64,000 nt of DNA from NCBI RefSeq assembly GCF_013409935.1, contig NZ_JACCCO010000001.1, positions 682,001 to 746,000 on the forward strand. Reading direction: 5' to 3'. Position numbers and translations under genes: made by a program. Below, in pieces: positions 60,839-64,000 of this stretch. Origin of the DNA: Streptosporangium sandarakinum. GTDB taxonomy: Bacteria; Actinomycetota; Actinomycetes; Streptosporangiales; Streptosporangiaceae. The notes under the pieces are model-generated. The model was given only the letters and a program-made list of their open reading frames with translations. It was not told the origin of the DNA and made no database searches. Position 1 is the stretch's first letter; every line of letters begins with the position of its first letter.

Positions 60839-61906
60839 TCAGAGCAGGCGGGCCGCCTTGAGGGAGAGGTGGACCAGCAGCCGGTCCGCGCCGTCGTCGA
60901 GGTCGCGACCGGTGATCCTCCCGGCCTTGGCCAGCCGGTAGTAGAGCGTCTGGCGGTGCACGCCGAGCGCCGCCGCGGTCTGCTGGGCGTGTCCCGCCCG
61001 GTCGAGGTACTCCTCCACCGTCCTGGCCACCTCCGGGTCGCGGGCCAGCGCCGCGGTCTCCTCGGCCAGCTCCCGCAGGGCGTCCCGGGGCAGGCGGGCG
61101 AGCGTCCGGTAGACGCCGAGGTCGGGCCAGGACGCGACGGGCGCGAGGGCGGGCACCCGGTCGGCCACCTTCAGCGCGCTGACGGCCTCCCGCCAGCTCC
61201 GCCACGCCTGGGCGGGCTCGCCGCGGGCGCCGCCGACCCCGGCGGCCGTGCCGTACATGGCCTGGACCCGGCAGGCGGTCTCCCGGGCCTGGCCGGCCGG
61301 GGCGAGCAGCGCGACCAGGGGCTCGCCCTCGCCGACCACGCCGGGGTCGGCGAGCACGGCACGCGGCAGGGCCCACAGCGCGGCCACCCGGTCCAGCGAG
61401 CCGCGGACGGCGATCGCCGCCACCGGGCCGGGCAGGTCGAGCCTGGACAGCGCCCAGGAGCGCTCCTCGGCGTCGGAGGAGAACAGCCCCCGCAGGTTCC
61501 CGCCGAGGTCCTGGCGGCGGCGGGCCTCCTGGGCGAGCATCGCGGCGGCCCGGGCCACCAGCGGCGCCACCGACGCGAGCGCGTCGTCGCCGAGGGTCCC
61601 GTCGTCGAGCAGCCACAGGTACCCGTAGGTGACGTCGTTGTGGCGCAGCGGCATGCACACCCGGGCGAGCACGCCCAGCGCGGCGTCGGCGGGGATGCGG
61701 ACCGGGCCGCGCGCCGCGGCGATGCCGTACCCCTCGAAGTAGGCCCGCACCTCGGGGGTCGCGCGGCGGCGCAGGATCGACTCCTGGCGCACCTCGTCGA
61801 TGTCGCCGCTCTGCGCGCCGTAGGCGAGGAGCTGGAAGGAGCGGTCCTCCAGCGTGGCCGAAGCCCCCAGCCGGGCGGCGATCTCGTCGATGGTCTCCTG
61901 CAGCAC
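60839..61906 (-). CDS. PucR/CdaR-type regulator of proline catabolism
   Basis: The 355-residue protein begins LQETIDEIAARLGASATLED, has a GAF-like middle part (GDDALASVAPLVARAAAMLA) and a C-terminal PucR helix-turn-helix (TVEEYLDRAGHAQQTAAALG, VHRQTLYYRLAKAGRITGRD). Such proteins activate proline dehydrogenase genes in actinomycetes (PutR-like). GTG 61906 is preferred because an inverted repeat lies immediately upstream; an open frame to 61972 would run across it. It is divergent from the proline dehydrogenase gene, whose product's substrate, proline, is the likely inducer. Confidence 0.85.
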   Translation of the reverse strand: MLQETIDEIAARLGASATLEDRSFQLLAYGAQSGDIDEVRQESILRRRATPEVRAYFEGYGIAAARGPVRIPADAALGVLARVCMPLRHNDVTYGYLWLLDDGTLGDDALASVAPLVARAAAMLAQEARRRQDLGGNLRGLFSSDAEERSWALSRLDLPGPVAAIAVRGSLDRVAALWALPRAVLADPGVVGEGEPLVALLAPAGQARETACRVQAMYGTAAGVGGARGEPAQAWRSWREAVSALKVADRVPALAPVASWPDLGVYRTLARLPRDALRELAEETAALARDPEVARTVEEYLDRAGHAQQTAAALGVHRQTLYYRLAKAGRITGRDLDDGADRLLVHLSLKAARLL

Positions 61907-61912
61907 CGTTCC

Positions 61913-61935
61913 ATTGTCCGGCACTTTGGACAAAT
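61913..61935. promoter_or_regulatory. Inverted repeat in the PucR-PRODH divergent region
   Basis: ATTGTCC (61913-61919) faces GGACAAAT (61928-61935) with an eight-base spacer, giving a symmetric site between the divergent genes. Its position just before the PucR start fits autoregulation and control of the proline dehydrogenase gene. Confidence 0.55.
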
Positions 61936-62009
61936 GTCGGAAAGCGCCACCGGTTGATCGTTGCACATGCACATGCGCCTTTGTTGACCTGCGGTTTTAG
62001 CATGGAAAC

Positions 62010-62935
62010 ATGCTCGGTTCCCTACTTCTCGCCGGTTCGCGGATGCCGCTCGTGCGGCGCGCGGTCTCCGGCGTCCCCTTGACACGCAAGGTCGTCGACC
62101 GCTTCGTCGCGGGTGAGAGCACCCGCGAGGCGGTGGAGGCCGTCCACCGGCTGGCCGACGCCGGTCTGGCCGTCACCGTCGACCACCTCGGTGAGGAGAC
62201 CCGGGACGCCGATGCGGCCACCAAGACGGCCGAGGCGTACGTCACGCTGCTCGGCGCGCTGCGCGAGCTGGAGCTCGGCGACCGCGCCGAGGTGTCGGTG
62301 AAGCTGTCGGCCGTCGGCCAGGCGCTCGGCGCGGACGGCGACAAGATCTCTCTGGACAACGCCCGCCGGGTCGCCGAGGCCGCCCGTGCCGCCGGGGCGA
62401 CCATGACCCTCGACATGGAGGACCACACCACGGTCGACTCCACGCTGGAGACCCTGCGCGCGCTGCGCGAGGACTTCCCGTCCACCGGCGTCGCCCTGCA
62501 GGCGTACCTGTTCCGCACCGAGGGCGACTGCCGCGACCTGTCGCACGCCGGCTCGCGGGTCCGCCTGGTCAAGGGCGCCTACGCCGAGCCCGCCTCCGTG
62601 GCCCACCAGGGCAAGAGCGACGTCGACCGGGCCTACGTCCGCTGCCTGCGCATCCTGATGGCCGGCGAGGGCTACCCGATGGTGGCCACGCACGACGACC
62701 GGCTGATCGCGATCACCGAGACCCTCGCCGACCGGTTCGAACGTCCCCGGGGCGGCTACGAGTACCAGATGCTCTACGGCATCCGGACCGACAAGCAGCA
62801 GGCCCTGGCCGGGGCGGGTCACACCATGCGCGTCTACGTCCCCTACGGCGACGACTGGTACGGCTACTTCATGCGCCGGCTGGCCGAGCGCCCCGCCAAC
62901 ATCGCCTTCTTTCTCCGCGCCCTTGGAGGCAAGTG

Positions 62936-62936
<1 letters not shown>
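62010..62936 (+). CDS. Proline dehydrogenase
   Basis: This 308-residue FAD-dependent enzyme of the monofunctional PutB/PRODH type oxidises proline to 1-pyrroline-5-carboxylate and passes electrons to quinone. Signatures are FVAGESTREAVEAVHRLADA, LAVTVDHLGEETRDADAA and VSVKLSAVGQALG. Also TMTLDMEDHTTVD, GVALQAYLFRTEGD, RLVKGAYAEPASVAHQ, MVATHDDRLI, EYQMLYGIRTDKQQ (flavin/substrate site) and RVYVPYGDDWYGYFMRRLAE. ATG 62010 is the family start. Its stop overlaps the start of the P5C dehydrogenase gene (TGATG), a tightly coupled operon. Confidence 0.95.

Positions 62937-64000
<1,064 letters not shown>

Overview
The window is a piece of a large, very GC-rich actinomycete chromosome. The best guess is a member of Streptosporangiaceae (Streptosporangium/Nonomuraea-like). 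The evidence is the strong third-position G/C bias, frequent GTG and TTG starts, a SigB/SigF-type partner-switching set, secreted CAZymes with family 2 carbohydrate-binding modules (CBM2), a separate PRODH and P5C dehydrogenase pair controlled by a PucR-type regulator, and many DUF families typical of filamentous actinomycetes. The genus is an inference; no rRNA or core marker is present.

Layout. 1-5.8 kb: the N-terminal edge of a peptidoglycan amidase-like protein, mtnA (methionine salvage), a DUF4232 protein, a frameshifted SnoaL-like gene, an Rpn/PD-(D/E)XK-like nuclease, a P-loop kinase-like protein, a RidA protein and a methyltransferase. 6-13.2 kb: peptide and amide metabolism, with an M20 amidohydrolase, a PfkB sugar kinase, and a row of C39-like, S9 and M20 peptidases in which the first two overlap. 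13.3-23 kb: a LuxR regulator, an RsbW-like ATPase, DUF1206, Ppx/GppA, a polysaccharide pyruvyl transferase, an MFS_3 exporter, an acyl-CoA dehydrogenase with a MaoC hydratase, and an exported protein with two rubrerythrin-like domains.

23.06-26.2 kb: a tight three-gene operon coding for a large conserved protein, a lipoprotein and a WXG100-like protein. Base composition changes inside the large gene, giving the locus a modular, possibly effector-like character. 26.5-34.4 kb is a scarred region with two medium-chain dehydrogenases, a doubly broken flavin monooxygenase, two decayed IS5-type transposases around a DUF1963 gene, a TetR gene lying directly after a truncated transposase, an MFS transporter and the tail of a methyltransferase.

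34.5-47.3 kb is a coherent secreted CAZyme locus: CE1-type esterase-CBM2, GH27 alpha-galactosidase-CBM2, Tat-exported GH127 beta-L-arabinofuranosidase with two beta-trefoils, GH43-CBM6-CBM2, SGNH esterase-CBM2 and CBM2-GH43. Together these would strip arabinose, xylose, galactose and acyl groups from hemicellulose or pectin side chains. LacI-type palindromes and a second shared inverted motif occur in the two long non-coding regions of the locus, but no LacI gene is in view.

47.4-64 kb: a secreted small protein, a DinB protein, a methyltransferase divergent from an XRE-cupin regulator, tRNA-Pro(GGG) with a strong terminator, and a four-gene block of unknown proteins, two of which share a C-terminal domain. 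Next come type II NADH dehydrogenase, an RsbW-like ATPase and a SigB/F sigma factor on one strand, with an anti-sigma antagonist, a GAF-ANTAR protein and a PAS-GAF-SpoIIE phosphatase nearby. The window ends with a glycosyltransferase behind a SigF-like promoter and the PucR/PRODH/P5CDH proline catabolic unit, which runs off the right edge.
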